NCBI GenBank assembly: GCA_927910985.1
Contig: CAKMOP010000109.1
Span: forward strand, 1 to 7,882
Origin: an uncultured Porphyromonas sp.
GTDB taxonomy: Bacteria > Bacteroidota > Bacteroidia > Bacteroidales > Porphyromonadaceae
Length of the DNA: 7,882 nucleotides
Reading direction: 5' to 3'
Shown here: in pieces, positions 1 through 6,931 of the stretch
Numbering within the stretch: the stretch's first letter is position 1
Layout of the letters: every line of letters begins with the position of its first letter
The notes under the pieces: generated by a model
What the model was told of the DNA's origin: nothing
The model's database searches: none
The model's input: the letters and a program-made list of their open reading frames with translations, nothing else
Position numbers and translations under genes: made by a program

Positions 1-883
1 GCAAGGTGGGTGCTCCCACGACCATACGGCGAGCGAGACTTTTTCGGCAAAGCTCTTGGAGCCTAGAGCTGGGCAAGACTCCAGTCGCAGGTTTACGAGT
101 CGGCGGGATGACCTCTCTATTGTCATATTATCCCCTGCTGTCCCTACGGACATACTTCGCTAAATACATCTCTCGGCGTAGGGCACTCGAGGGACAGTGC
201 TGCATGAAGGGAATATAGCTGGGGGCGGAGAGGGTGAAGAGCCAGCCTTCGCCCTTACCTTCCTTCTCTGCTAATTCACGAGCCACAGCGAGGGTGGAGT
301 GGGGAAGTCCTTCGATGGAGGTAGCGTCTTCGACGAAGAGGCGGAAGCGCTGCTGGTCCTTGAGGTTGTTTTGCCCGAAGGTGAGGCTCAGCTCGCTCAG
401 TTCACGTTTGACCTCGCGTAGTCGCTCCTTCTTCTCTGTGGGGAGCTGGGCTCCGCTCTCGCTGAATCCTTCGTAGCATCGCTCGAGGAGGCGCAGGTCT
501 TCGGCGTCGAGCTGGAGGCTTTCGCGTGCCTCCCATACCTGCCGTATGCGCTCGAAGAGGGGCTCGGAGAGGGTGATGAAGGAGGAGAGGGCAGAGAGCG
601 AGGGACTGACTTCTTGGCTGATCTGCATCAGTTCGTCCGTAGCCTCAGCGTGTAGGAGATTGTAGAAGCTCCCTGAGACCCAATCAAGTAGCGCTCCTGA
701 ATGCTCGAGGGCGAGGATGGTGTTGGCGAAGGTAGGAGCTTCGGTGGAGCTGATGATTGCCTCTACTTCACGCTGCTTCTCTTCGATAGCCTGGCGGAAG
801 GCGTCACGGAAGTCCTCAGCCTTGAACTGGTCAAAGGCATATGCTCCGTGGGGAAGCTGGCTGGGCTGACAAATACTATTCAT
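1..883 (-). CDS. M3-family zinc oligopeptidase, N-terminal part, interrupted and cut by the window edge
   Basis: Family: this is the N-terminal part of an M3 (thimet oligopeptidase / peptidyl-dipeptidase Dcp / oligopeptidase A) metallopeptidase, which degrades short peptides in the cytoplasm. The start MNSICQPSQLPHGAYAFDQF matches the usual M3 opening and has no signal peptide. I chose the ATG at 883; a GTG two codons upstream (889) is possible. Only about 290 of the family's roughly 690 residues are present, so the HExxH zinc site lies outside the window. Damage: the frame meets an in-frame TAA at 128-130 after ...YVRRDSRG. Homology resumes beyond it as YDNREVI, shifts frame near 105-107 (one extra G) to RRLVNLRLES...SFAEK, and shifts again at the T-run 40-44 (one T short) to give KSLARRM. 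Three disruptions in about 100 bases at the window edge suggest poor end sequence, though a real pseudogene is possible. Dcp versus oligopeptidase A cannot be decided here. Confidence 0.85.
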
Positions 884-909
884 TCTCACAAGCGGGATAA
901 ATAAAGCAA

Positions 910-961
910 GCTACCTGCCTTCGTCACGAGCCACGCGAAGGGGCAGGCGAAGGCAGGTAGC
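910..961 (-). terminator. Hairpin terminator after the aldolase gene
   Basis: A perfect 14-bp inverted repeat pairs 910-923 (GCTACCTGCCTTCG) with 948-961, with a 24-base loop. On the minus strand it is followed by the T-rich TTGCTTTATTTATC. It begins 61 bases past the aldolase stop, as expected of a rho-independent terminator. Its 3' foot is only 26 bases before the M3 peptidase ATG, so it could also act as a leader hairpin or attenuator. A shorter alternative pairing exists (CCTTCG at 918-923 with CGAAGG at 936-941). Confidence 0.75.
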
Positions 962-1022
962 CGTATGGAGTACCCCTCTGATGCGTCAGAGCCGCAGGTC
1001 GGGATACGTAGGAATCGACGTC

Positions 1023-2017
1023 TTAGATACGGTCGTTAGAGCCGAGGACGTTGATGATCTTGTGTTCGTAGAGCTTCTTGAGTGACTCACGAGCTGGACC
1101 GAGGTACTTACGTGGGTCGAATTCAGCTGGGTTTTCAGCGAAGACCTTACGTACAGCAGCGGTCATAGCCAGACGACCATCGGAGTCAATGTTGATCTTG
1201 CAGACGGCGCTCTTAGAAGCCTGACGGAGCTGCTCTTCGGGGATACCGACAGCATCCTTGAGGGCACCACCGAACTTGTTGATCGTAGCGACTTCGTCCT
1301 GAGGTACGCTGGACGAACCGTGGAGTACGATGGGGAAGCCAGGGATCTGCTTTTCGATCTCAGCGAGGATGTCGAAGCGGAGGGGGGGAGGTACGAGGAT
1401 ACCGTAGCATCACGCTTGCATTGCTCGGGCGTGAACTTGTTAGCACCGTGCGACGTACCGATGGAGATAGCCAGAGAGTCAACACCCGTCTTGCTGACGA
1501 AGTCGATGACTTCTTCAGGCTCGGTGTAGGTGTGGTGCTCAGCTACGACATCATCTTCGATACCAGCGAGGACACCGAGTTCACCTTCGACCGTGACGTC
1601 GAACTGGTGAGCGTACTCAACGACCGAACGCGTCAGAGCAACGTTCTCGTCATAGGGGAGGTGCGAACCGTCGATCATCACCGAGGAGAAGCCCATTTCG
1701 ATACAGCTCTTGCAGAGCTCGAGGCTATCACCGTGGTCGAGGTGAAGGGCGATCTGAGGATTGGGGCAACCCAGCTCCTTAGCGTATTCGACAGCACCCT
1801 GAGCCATGTAGCGCAGGAGCGTCTGGTTAGCGTACTTACGTGCGCCGCTGGATACCTGAAGAATGACAGGAGACTTCGTTTCGACTGCAGCGCTGATGAT
1901 AGCCTGCAGCTGCTCCATGTTATTGAAGTTGAATGCTGGGATAGCGTAGCCACCCTTGACAGCCTTAGCGAACATATCGCGGGTGTTCACCAGACCCAGT
2001 TCTTTGTAACTAACCAT
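1023..2017 (-). CDS. fba: Class II fructose-1,6-bisphosphate aldolase, with one frameshift
   Basis: Role: zinc-dependent cleavage or condensation of fructose-1,6-bisphosphate with dihydroxyacetone phosphate and glyceraldehyde-3-phosphate, a central step of glycolysis and gluconeogenesis in the cytoplasm. Seen in the sequence: LHLDHGDS (residues 91-98) with the catalytic Asp94 and zinc ligand His95, EGELG (144-148), GTSHG with His190, and, after frame correction, VLHGSS with His233. These are the family's metal and phosphate-binding motifs. The frame breaks after FTPEQCKRDA (residue 204): one base is missing near 1405 (GCTACGGT where GCTAACGGT is expected). Restoring it gives NGILVPPPLRFDIL and open frame to TAA at 1023-1025, ending in LGSNDRI, about 331 residues, the usual Bacteroidales length. 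The gene stands alone, with its own likely promoter upstream and a hairpin terminator downstream. The enzyme is expected to be essential, so the frameshift is probably a sequence error. Confidence 0.95.
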
Positions 2018-2068
2018 TACTGTTGCTATTTATAGGTTGATAGTTGATTCGTTGACTATTATCTGTTA

Positions 2069-2087
2069 CAAAGGTAAGACAAATATA
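2069..2087 (-). promoter_or_regulatory. Candidate Bacteroidetes-type promoter of the aldolase gene
   Basis: On the minus strand, two copies of the Bacteroidetes -7 consensus TAnnTTTG occur close together: TATATTTG (2087-2080) and TACCTTTG (2076-2069). They lie 52-70 bases upstream of the aldolase ATG in AT-rich DNA. TACCTTTG is the more typical form. I see no clean -33 TTTG at the expected distance from either, so the choice between them is open. Confidence 0.5.
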
Positions 2088-2196
2088 TGTAAATTGGGTG
2101 GGTATAATTAAGTTTTTCAGGAAAGTAAGGAGCTTCGTCCTAAGGAGTAAGCCTGCACGGGGTAGTAGAGCTTGATGCTTAGGCTATTTATGGCTC

Positions 2197-2285
2197 TTCG
2201 TTCACCATCTTCCCAAGGTTGGAACGAAGGATTTCCCTCTTTGGAGCAATTCCTTTCCACCCGTTGGAAAGTTGGTGTTCCTCCT
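2197..2285. repeat. Imperfect 22-23 bp periodic repeat, TTGGA-N9-TTCC type
   Basis: Three consecutive 18-base units fit TTGGA-N9-TTCC: TTGGAACGAAGGATTTCC (2219-2236), TTGGAGCAATTCCTTTCC (2241-2258) and TTGGAAAGTTGGTGTTCC (2264-2281). They start 22 and 23 bases apart. A weaker fourth unit, TTCGTTCACCATCTTCC (2197-2213), continues the 22-base phase. Each full unit has GGAR-N8-TTCC partial dyad symmetry with a variable centre. The array is non-coding. Its role is unknown; a dispersed intergenic repeat family or a set of operator-like sites are both possible. Confidence 0.6.
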
Positions 2286-2366
2286 CTGATAGCAGGGTGC
2301 TTGCTCCTATAAATAATGCTACACAAGAGTATTAGGTGGGGAGAATAAGCCTGAATATGCGGCAAG

Positions 2367-2413
2367 ACTCCGCCCCGATCGTCTCTACATAGCGTGGACG
2401 GTCGGGGCGGAGT
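2367..2413 (-). terminator. GC-rich hairpin downstream of the outer-membrane protein gene
   Basis: A 17-bp stem pairs 2367-2383 (ACTCCGCCCCGATCGTC) with 2397-2413, with one G-T wobble and a 13-base loop. It lies 31 bases past the stop codon of the outer-membrane protein gene, so it is probably that transcript's terminator. On the minus strand only a poor T-tract follows (CTTGCCGC), so it may mainly protect the 3' end of the RNA rather than stop polymerase efficiently. Confidence 0.55.
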
Positions 2414-2444
2414 TGTGGTTGATAAGGAGCTCTGTTCGGGTGGG

Positions 2445-3026
2445 TTAGAGGTTGTAGCTGAGTCCGATAGCTAAGGCCATGAGGTCGGGGTAGCCTGGGA
2501 CGAAGGTCGTCGCTATGTCGAGCTTGGGGCTGAGAGCAAACTTATATTCCAACTCGCCTCCGTACCAGAGGAACTTACGCTGCCACTTGTCCGTGGGGCT
2601 GCCCTCGAAGTACTTCGTGTCGACGTACCCTGGTAGGCTGTACCAGTTGCGTCGATAGATCCATGTCGGCCCGATACCGCCGTAGAGGCGATGCCGCCCG
2701 ATGTGGAAGATACGAGCACGTAGGCCGATGCTCGTCACACCAGCGAGCTGGGCGGTGCAGTCAGCATAAAGCCCTTGGATACCCTTGACGGAGAGGATCT
2801 CGGGGATAATGAAGTACTCGTAGGAGAGTAGGGCGCCCAGATCAACGACAAAGTAAGCCTCGGGATCCAGCCGGTTCGGCATCAGCTTGGCATTGGGTCT
2901 CCCGCTCAGAGGATGAAAGCTCAGGCCCATGAACTTCAGACTGATGTTTTGGCGGCTCTGCCCTTGTAAGGGTAGTGAGCAGAGGAAAAGTCCAATGAGG
3001 GCGTATAGGAAATGGTGTATACGCAT
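2445..3026 (-). CDS. Small predicted outer-membrane beta-barrel protein, function unknown
   Basis: The 193-residue protein has a signal peptide: charged MRIHH, a hydrophobic core from about residue 6 to 20, and likely signal peptidase I cleavage in LQG|QSRQ after Gly22. The mature protein would start with Gln23, as reported for many Bacteroidetes exported proteins. The rest is rich in alternating polar and aromatic stretches, for example LYGGIGPTWIYRRNWY (114-129), KFLWYGGELEYKF (151-163) and the C-terminal MALAIGLSYNL. This pattern suggests transmembrane beta strands ending in a barrel-type terminal strand. There is one cysteine in the mature part, in GLYADC (85-90). From memory it resembles a conserved Bacteroidales family of hypothetical proteins, but I cannot assign a function. 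It follows GH92 after 103 bases and a hairpin, so it may be a separate unit or expressed by read-through. Confidence 0.75.
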   Translation of the reverse strand: MRIHHFLYALIGLFLCSLPLQGQSRQNISLKFMGLSFHPLSGRPNAKLMPNRLDPEAYFVVDLGALLSYEYFIIPEILSVKGIQGLYADCTAQLAGVTSIGLRARIFHIGRHRLYGGIGPTWIYRRNWYSLPGYVDTKYFEGSPTDKWQRKFLWYGGELEYKFALSPKLDIATTFVPGYPDLMALAIGLSYNL

Positions 3027-3047
3027 AGATGAGGGGGGGATAAAAGC

Positions 3048-3103
3048 GTAGCGCCAGCTTCTACGTAGAGCAAGGAGATTGCCGTTGGGGAAGCTGACGC
3101 TAC
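3048..3103 (-). terminator. Hairpin between the GH92 and outer-membrane protein genes
   Basis: Arms 3048-3060 (GTAGCGCCAGCTT) and 3091-3103 (AAGCTGACGCTAC) pair at 12 of 13 positions around a 30-base loop. On the minus strand GCTTTTAT follows, a short T-run. It begins 26 bases after the GH92 stop, so it probably ends the upstream operon. Only 21 bases separate its 3' foot from the next gene's ATG, which leaves little room for a separate promoter downstream of it. Confidence 0.6.
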
Positions 3104-3129
3104 ATACTACTTAGGCAGGGATATGTTCC

Positions 3130-5433
3130 TTAGCGTCGGGGCTTGGAGCCCATCTCTATGGTGAGCTTGCCGTGCGGATGGATATCCTTGTGCGTGAAGG
3201 TGAGGCTCTTGGTGATGTCTCGCCCGTTGATAGAGGCTTTCTGCACGTACTTATTCTCCTTGCTGTTGTTACGCACCTCGATGGTGAAGGTGCCCTTGGG
3301 AAGCTGGATCTTCGCCATATCTACCAGAGGACGACCGATAGTATATTCGGCCTTCCCTGGGCAGACCTGATAGAAGCCTAAGGCACTGAGGACGTACCAC
3401 GCCGACATCTGACCGCAGTCCTCGTTGCCGATGATGCCGTCAGCCGTGGGCTTGTAGAAGTGGCGCAGGACGGTGTCGAGGATAGCTTGCCCCTTGTGTG
3501 GCGCAGAGGTGTAGTTGTAGAGGTAGGCAATGTGGTGGCTGGGCTCGTTGCCGTGTGCATACTGCCCGATGAGACCCGTGATGTCGCCCGACTGCTCAGC
3601 TCCATCGATGCGTGAGGACGTGGTGAAGAGGGTGTCCAGGTTGCGCTCCAGTACCTGACGTCCGCCCATTAGCTTGAGGAAGCCCTCCATATCGTGGGGG
3701 GCATAGAAGCTCCACTGATAGGCATTCCCCTCGGTATAATCGCTCTTCTCGTGGGCGGAGAAACGAGGGTTGAAGGGCTTGAGGAAAGAGCCATCGCCCT
3801 TGATGGGGCGCATGAGGTTCGTCTCACGGTCCCAATAGCGGCGGTAGTAGAGACCACGTTGGTCATATGCCTTAGCCACGGAGTCAAGGCCAGCAGCCTC
3901 GGCGATACGTGCGATACACCAGTCATCGTAGGCCATCTCTACGCCCCAGCTGACGCTCTCAGGAACGGAGTCGCAGGGGATGAAGCCGTAGCGTTCCTTG
4001 TAATAAGGGTGGCGTGTGATGAGGTCGAGCTCCCGTGTGCCAGCGAACTTTTCAGCTAAGTCAGCACGATAGATTGAGCTACGCTGTGCAGCTTCTGTCC
4101 AGTGACGTAGGTCTTCCTTTGTGGTAAGACCCTTGGCGACGAGGTCTGCAAGGATGCTCACCGAGTGGTAGGCAGGCATACAGCCCGTATAGTTCGAGGC
4201 GAGTGGCCAGCGTGGGAGGATTGTGCCTTCATCGTAGTCACTGACGAGGCTCTTGCCGTAACGCAGGGCTTGCTCGGGATCAATGATGGTGAGCAGAGGA
4301 TGCAGGGCGCGATAGGTATCCCAGATGGAGAAGACGGTGTAGTGACCTTCTTCGGGCTGGGGATTCGTATGAATAGCCTTGTCCATACCACGGAAGCTAC
4401 CATCGACATCCTGATAGTTGAAGGGAGCGATATGCGAGTGATAGAGTGCGGTGTAGAAGTTGGTCAGAACCGCAGTATCGGCGGTCTTGATGCGAATCTT
4501 GCCAAGGAGGTCAGCCCAGATGCGGCGGCTCTCGGTACGGACGGCTTCGAAGTCCCAGTGGGGAAGCTCCTCCTGTAGGTTGCGCTCAGCACCTTCGGGG
4601 GAGACGGCGGAGAGCCCGACCTTCACGAGGTAAGGAGTACTTCCCTTGGGGAGGAAAAGGTGGAGCTTGAGGTCGGCTGTGTCGTGCTTGACGGCGAAGC
4701 CTGAGCTAAGCTGCTGGCGCATTCCATCACGATAGAGCACGATGCTGTCGGCAGGGGTGGAGAGACGAAGGATATAGCTCATCTGATGATGCTCCGCCCA
4801 GCCCTTGGTATAGTACGTGCCGACGAGGGTCGAGTCATTGACCACATGCAGGTCATTCCCTACTACTTTGTGTCCCCAGTTGGGCTGGAGGATGTGCCCG
4901 AGGTCAAGGAGAAGCTTGCGGTCGGTACTGTCGGCGTAGGTGGCACGTAGTAGACCAACGCGATCGGTCGAGGTGAGCTCAGCCTGAATGCTGAAGTTCT
5001 TCAAGCGTACGGAGTAGTAGCCTGGGGAGGCCGTTTCTTCGGTCTTGTCGAATTGCGCCACAGGGCGTAGCGTGTCGGCTCCACTATAGGGGAGCACGGC
5101 GACATCGCCGAGGTCACCAATCCCTGTCCCCGAGAGGTGGGTGAGGCTGAAGGCATAGATGACGCTATCTGAAGCGTGGTAGCCACTGCTGGCATCCCAG
5201 CCGATGAGGTGCGTGTCGGGGCTGAACTGCACCATCGCATTGGGGCGTGTTGCCCCAGGGAAGGTGTGCCCGTGTTCGCCCGATCCGATAAACGGATTGA
5301 CGAAGCTCAGGAGATCTTCGTTAGGTCCTACGCCCGTCGTCTTCGACGAGCAGGAGGAGAGGACGCTTGCCCCCATAAAGAGGGCTGCTGAGCAGGCAAG
5401 CAGCCCTCTCAGCGAACGGATGAATAGATGCAT
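3130..5433 (-). CDS. GH92-family alpha-mannosidase lipoprotein
   Basis: Role: GH92 enzymes are calcium-dependent inverting exo-alpha-mannosidases (often alpha-1,2) that trim mannose from N-glycans or mannans. The 767-residue protein opens with a lipoprotein signal, residues 1-27, with lipobox LSSC and Cys28, so it is anchored to a membrane in the envelope. Family landmarks in order are VNPFIGSGEHGHTFPGAT (45-62), MVQFSPDT (67-74), FSIWDTYRALHPL (368-380), PESVSWGVEMAYDDW (491-505), YTEGNAYQW (566-574), GNEPSHHIAYLYNY (628-641) and GNEDCGQMSAWY (669-680). From family knowledge, the Glu of EGNAYQW and the Asp in GNEDCGQ lie where the catalytic acid and base are expected. An open frame runs 50 codons further upstream into sufE, but the ATG at 5433 gives the lipoprotein signal and lies 19 bases after the sufE stop. 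No SusC/SusD or other carbohydrate genes are visible. Linkage specificity cannot be read from the sequence. Confidence 0.95.
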   Translation of the reverse strand: MHLFIRSLRGLLACSAALFMGASVLSSCSSKTTGVGPNEDLLSFVNPFIGSGEHGHTFPGATRPNAMVQFSPDTHLIGWDASSGYHASDSVIYAFSLTHLSGTGIGDLGDVAVLPYSGADTLRPVAQFDKTEETASPGYYSVRLKNFSIQAELTSTDRVGLLRATYADSTDRKLLLDLGHILQPNWGHKVVGNDLHVVNDSTLVGTYYTKGWAEHHQMSYILRLSTPADSIVLYRDGMRQQLSSGFAVKHDTADLKLHLFLPKGSTPYLVKVGLSAVSPEGAERNLQEELPHWDFEAVRTESRRIWADLLGKIRIKTADTAVLTNFYTALYHSHIAPFNYQDVDGSFRGMDKAIHTNPQPEEGHYTVFSIWDTYRALHPLLTIIDPEQALRYGKSLVSDYDEGTILPRWPLASNYTGCMPAYHSVSILADLVAKGLTTKEDLRHWTEAAQRSSIYRADLAEKFAGTRELDLITRHPYYKERYGFIPCDSVPESVSWGVEMAYDDWCIARIAEAAGLDSVAKAYDQRGLYYRRYWDRETNLMRPIKGDGSFLKPFNPRFSAHEKSDYTEGNAYQWSFYAPHDMEGFLKLMGGRQVLERNLDTLFTTSSRIDGAEQSGDITGLIGQYAHGNEPSHHIAYLYNYTSAPHKGQAILDTVLRHFYKPTADGIIGNEDCGQMSAWYVLSALGFYQVCPGKAEYTIGRPLVDMAKIQLPKGTFTIEVRNNSKENKYVQKASINGRDITKSLTFTHKDIHPHGKLTIEMGSKPRR

Positions 5434-5452
5434 AAGATGGGGTAAATAGGAC

Positions 5453-5875
5453 TTAGCTTTGGCTGGAGAAGGCAGCGGCGAAGAGGCGCATCTGACGGAG
5501 CATCGATACCAGTCCGTTGGAGCGCGTAGGAGAAAGGTGCTCCGAGAGTCCGATCTCTTTGATGAAGTACAAGTCGGAGTCAAGGATGTCCTGCGGTGTC
5601 TGATTGTCTAAGACACGTAGGAGTAGGCTGACAATCCCCTTGACGATGATGGCATCACTCTCTCCTCGAAAGTGCACGCGCTCGCCGTCGAAGTGAGCGG
5701 TGATCCACACGCGACTCTGACAACCCTCTATGATGTTAGTCGGTGTCTTGTCGCTCTCGGGGAGTGGCTCTAAGGTGTTGCCGAGGTCGATGATGAGCGC
5801 ATAGCGATCCATCCAGTCGTCCAGGGCGGAGAAGTCTTCTATAATCTCGTCTTGTAGTTCGTTGATAGTAGGCAT
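5453..5875 (-). CDS. sufE: SufE, sulfur-acceptor protein for Fe-S cluster assembly
   Basis: Role: SufE accepts persulfide sulfur from the cysteine desulfurase SufS and passes it to the SufBCD scaffold for Fe-S cluster assembly in the cytoplasm. The 140-residue protein has the usual SufE length and layout. An N-terminal helical stretch containing DEIIEDFSALDDWMDRY leads to the active-site loop NIIEGCQSRVW, with Cys52 as the sulfur-accepting residue (E. coli SufE uses Cys51). The C-terminal half carries the family block GLSEHLSPTRSNGLVSML (109-126). The gene starts 16 bases after the glutaminyl cyclase stop and ends 19 bases before GH92, so it is probably cotranscribed. sufS and sufBCD are not in this window. 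The frame is intact. Confidence 0.95.
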   Translation of the reverse strand: MPTINELQDEIIEDFSALDDWMDRYALIIDLGNTLEPLPESDKTPTNIIEGCQSRVWITAHFDGERVHFRGESDAIIVKGIVSLLLRVLDNQTPQDILDSDLYFIKEIGLSEHLSPTRSNGLVSMLRQMRLFAAAFSSQS

Positions 5876-5891
5876 AGAGTATGGGTGAGTG

Positions 5892-6890
5892 TTAGATATC
5901 TCCTCTGAGGGTCGTGGCTACAGTCTCGCCGACAGCGCGGAGCGTCTCCTTGCTGATGACGCCCATTGTATCCCCCGAGGTGTGCCAGTGTGCCCCGAAG
6001 CCAGTGGCTCTATTCGGGTCAAAGTTGATGATGTCTACCGAAGGAATGCCTCTCTGGCGAATGACGGGGCCGTGGTCATCGGTCATCTGTGAGCCATCGG
6101 CTTGTACGAAGTAGTACACCCCAGCCCAAGCTGAGCAGCTGTCTGCCACAGGGGAGGAGAGTAGGGGGGCGAGCATAGTCCTTTGAGAGTCCTTCCCAGT
6201 AGAAGCGAGCCCCTTGCGCTCCGACCATATCGAGGAGGATGCCCCACTTCGCTTTGTAGTCGCTTTGGTGAGGGTGCTTCGCCCAGTATTGCGAGCCCAA
6301 GCACCAGCTGTCCTCGTCGTTGCTTTGTCCTCCATCTTCGAGGTCGAAGAAGACGAAGTCTAAGGCTTTCCCCGAAGGCTGAAGGCTCTCCTGACGCGCC
6401 AGCTCGAGCAAGACAGCTACGCCACTGGCACCGTCATCTGCCCCTTGGATAGCGAGGGTTTGACGCTGGGCGATGGGATCTTGGTCGGCTACTTGTCGGG
6501 TATCCCAATGTGCCATCAGCAGGATGCGGTCGCTCCCTTCGGGCGTGCGTGTAGCGATGATGTTCGTTCCCTGAGCCGACTTGCCGAAGTGATCCTTCCC
6601 CTCGAAGTGCTGCAAAGTGACCTCGTAGCCCCAAGCACGAAGCTTCTCTTCGATCCATTTTCCCGTGGCTTGATGCCCTGGACTATTCGGGGTACGTACC
6701 CGAAGGCTACCTGTTGCTGTGTATAGAGGTAGGCGGAGTCGGCATCGAAGGGGGCTGCTGTGAGCCCTTGCTCTTGGATGGTGCTATCAGTGCTATCGGC
6801 ACTTTGTGCTTGGCTGGTCGTCCCACTGCAGCTGATGAGAGCCGAGGAAAGACCAATGGTGAGGAGGTGGACAAGGCGTGTCGGACGCAT
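5892..6890 (-). CDS. Glutaminyl cyclase / M28-type zinc lipoprotein, with three frameshifts
   Basis: Role: it closely resembles the P. gingivalis glutaminyl-peptide cyclotransferase, a zinc enzyme of the M28 fold that turns N-terminal Gln of exported proteins into pyroglutamate. The N-terminus is a lipoprotein signal with lipobox LISC, Cys21. Three missing bases must be restored: near 6696 (GYV to GYRTPNSPGHQ), in the G-run 6164-6169 (giving ARPPYSPPLWQTAAQLG) and in the C-run 6119-6122 (giving LGVYYFVQADG). The repaired gene is exactly 333 codons plus stop. Metal and active-site motifs are AHWDTR (127-132), GADDGASG (150-157, Asp153), FFDLED (181-186, Glu185), ILLDMVGA (218-225, Asp221), MTDDH (270-274) and HWHTSGD (302-308, His304). 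An ordinary M28 aminopeptidase is the alternative, but the match to SWCLGSQ.WA..PH and GILLDMVGA.GA favours the cyclase. It sits 41 bases after the nitroreductase gene. Confidence 0.88.
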
Positions 6891-6931
6891 AATCTTCTTG
6901 CTCTGTGAGGAAGGTGGATGGGTGAAGGTAC

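Larger units (their letters stand above)
2018..2444. other. 427-base intergenic region between the outer-membrane protein and aldolase genes
   Basis: This stretch holds no credible gene. From high to low coordinate it contains a GC-rich hairpin (2367-2413), about 80 bases without obvious structure, a periodic repeat array (2197-2285), about 100 bases of plain sequence, and the AT-rich aldolase promoter and leader (2018-2110). An 82-codon open frame at 2117-2365 on the minus strand is built largely from the repeat array and resembles no protein family I know. Confidence 0.7.

Noticed and set aside
1421..2035. Long plus-strand open frame opposite the aldolase gene
   Set aside because: It is the antisense shadow of fba; its protein has no family features while the minus-strand reading is a clear aldolase.
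2197..2285. CRISPR array
   Set aside because: The units are not identical, there are no distinct 30-40 base spacers, and no cas genes are visible.
2117..2365. 82-codon open frame on the minus strand in the intergenic region
   Set aside because: It is made largely of the periodic repeat array, has no recognisable protein features, and lies between a terminator-like hairpin and the aldolase promoter.
3694..4059. Plus-strand open frames opposite the GH92 gene
   Set aside because: They are antisense shadows of a strongly conserved coding sequence, with no independent protein features.
5434..5583. 50-codon N-terminal extension of the GH92 frame
   Set aside because: It overlaps the 3' end of sufE in another frame, and the internal ATG at 5433 directly begins a lipoprotein signal peptide.
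6119..6169. Programmed ribosomal frameshifting in the glutaminyl cyclase gene
   Set aside because: Three separate shifts would be needed, with no conserved slippery-site and stem arrangement at all of them, and the family is not known to use frameshifting. Base-calling error is simpler.
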